A stretch of 64,000 nucleotides of DNA from Sphingomonas changnyeongensis. GTDB lineage: Bacteria > Pseudomonadota > Alphaproteobacteria > Sphingomonadales > Sphingomonadaceae. A program made the translations under genes and the position numbers. The first letter of the stretch is position 1; every line of letters begins with the position of its first letter. Below are positions 63,653-64,000 of the stretch, in pieces. The notes under the pieces were generated by a model. That model searched no databases. It was not told the origin of the DNA and saw nothing but the letters and a program-made list of their open reading frames with translations. Where the stretch lies: the NCBI RefSeq assembly GCF_009913435.1, contig NZ_CP047895.1:1248501-1312500 (forward strand), in the 5' to 3' direction.

Positions 63653-64000
63653 TCAGCGCACGCCGAACGTCCAGCCTTCGGTGTGCCTGACCGGCTCCAG
63701 CCCCGGCGGATGCCACAGACCGGCGTCGGCCGCCACCCTGCGCAGCCAGGCGGCGGTCAGCATCGCGTCGGTCGCATGGTCGGTATAGCGCGGCAGCGCG
63801 ACATGCGCCGCGCTGTCCAGCCGTGCCAGCGCCGCATCCAGCCCGGCGGCGTCGCGCACCTTGCTGCGCCCGGCGGGCAGGCCGGCGGCGCGGGCGGCAA
63901 GGCTGGTATAGATCTCGACGATCACCGGCCCCGCGTCCGGCAGCGGATCGAACGGCCAGACAGGGATGCGCCCGCCCAGCCGGTGGAGCAGCCGCATGCC
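63653..64000 (-). CDS. partial conserved hypothetical protein, cut by the window end
   Basis: At least 114 residues; an ATG at 63997 is probably internal, since the frame is open to the edge and the 5' part lies outside the window. It reads LHRLGGRIPVWPFDPLPDAGPVIVEIYTSLAARAAG…, then DHATDAMLTAAWLRRVA. The pattern VEIYTSLAAR … HATDAMLTA resembles a conserved sphingomonad family distantly like DUF429 proteins. Function unknown. Confidence 0.55.
   Translation of the reverse strand, partial: GMRLLHRLGGRIPVWPFDPLPDAGPVIVEIYTSLAARAAGLPAGRSKVRDAAGLDAALARLDSAAHVALPRYTDHATDAMLTAAWLRRVAADAGLWHPPGLEPVRHTEGWTFGVR

Overview
The window is high-GC, densely packed alphaproteobacterial DNA. Most likely it comes from a sphingomonad: many secreted peptidases of families typical of that group (M13, M14, S9, S41/tricorn, DUF885), a PEP-CTERM-type PrsK/PrsR regulator pair, an archaic Csu-type chaperone-usher pilus, and sphingomonad-like palindromic repeats. 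The genus is inferred, not proven.

Layout. 1-10.8 kb is core-like: a coupled ABC transporter/two-component operon (minus strand), a Sel1 lipoprotein, an M14 carboxypeptidase, a zinc module (Fur/Zur-family repressor with a perfect operator, plus a His-rich COG0523 GTPase) and a PhoX-family protein. 10.8-33.9 kb is accessory. It holds an IS3-family element broken by a 101-bp MITE, a Csu-like pilus operon bracketed by paralogous LuxR-type regulators, a decayed IS5 element abutting an RHS-core remnant, a tricorn-type protease, an IS5 end relic, an AT-rich ORF cut by a palindrome-ended element, a broken XRE antitoxin-like gene, a 1,067-bp tandem duplication carrying two secreted FGE/SUMF1-fold proteins, several small unknown genes, and tRNA-Ser(CGA). 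34-61 kb returns to core: hspQ, msrB, a P450, prsK/prsR, DUF815, DUF885, an ABC-F protein, PepSY plus a two-component system, M13 peptidase, GST, dienelactone hydrolase, S9 peptidase, the rimP-nusA-ylxR-infB-rbfA operon and a PQQ-type sugar dehydrogenase. 61.4-63.6 kb carries a lower-GC nuclease-helicase gene (DUF2075-like) downstream of tRNA-Thr(UGU). The window ends inside another gene.

Sequence quality matters. At least a dozen otherwise convincing genes, including infB, are interrupted by apparent single-base deletions, most of them in short homopolymer runs. Adding one base at each site gives an intact protein and a gene length divisible by three. I read these as sequencing undercalls and annotate such genes full length, marking each site. 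True decay (nonsense changes, insertions, mixed indels) is seen in the two transposase genes, the antitoxin-like gene and the RHS remnant.

The most interesting points are the tandem FGE-fold duplication with clustered replacement changes, the MITE inside the IS3-type transposase with a TA duplication, the Zur-type operator over its own gene, the paired LuxR regulators around the pilus operon, and the tRNA-adjacent nuclease-helicase.
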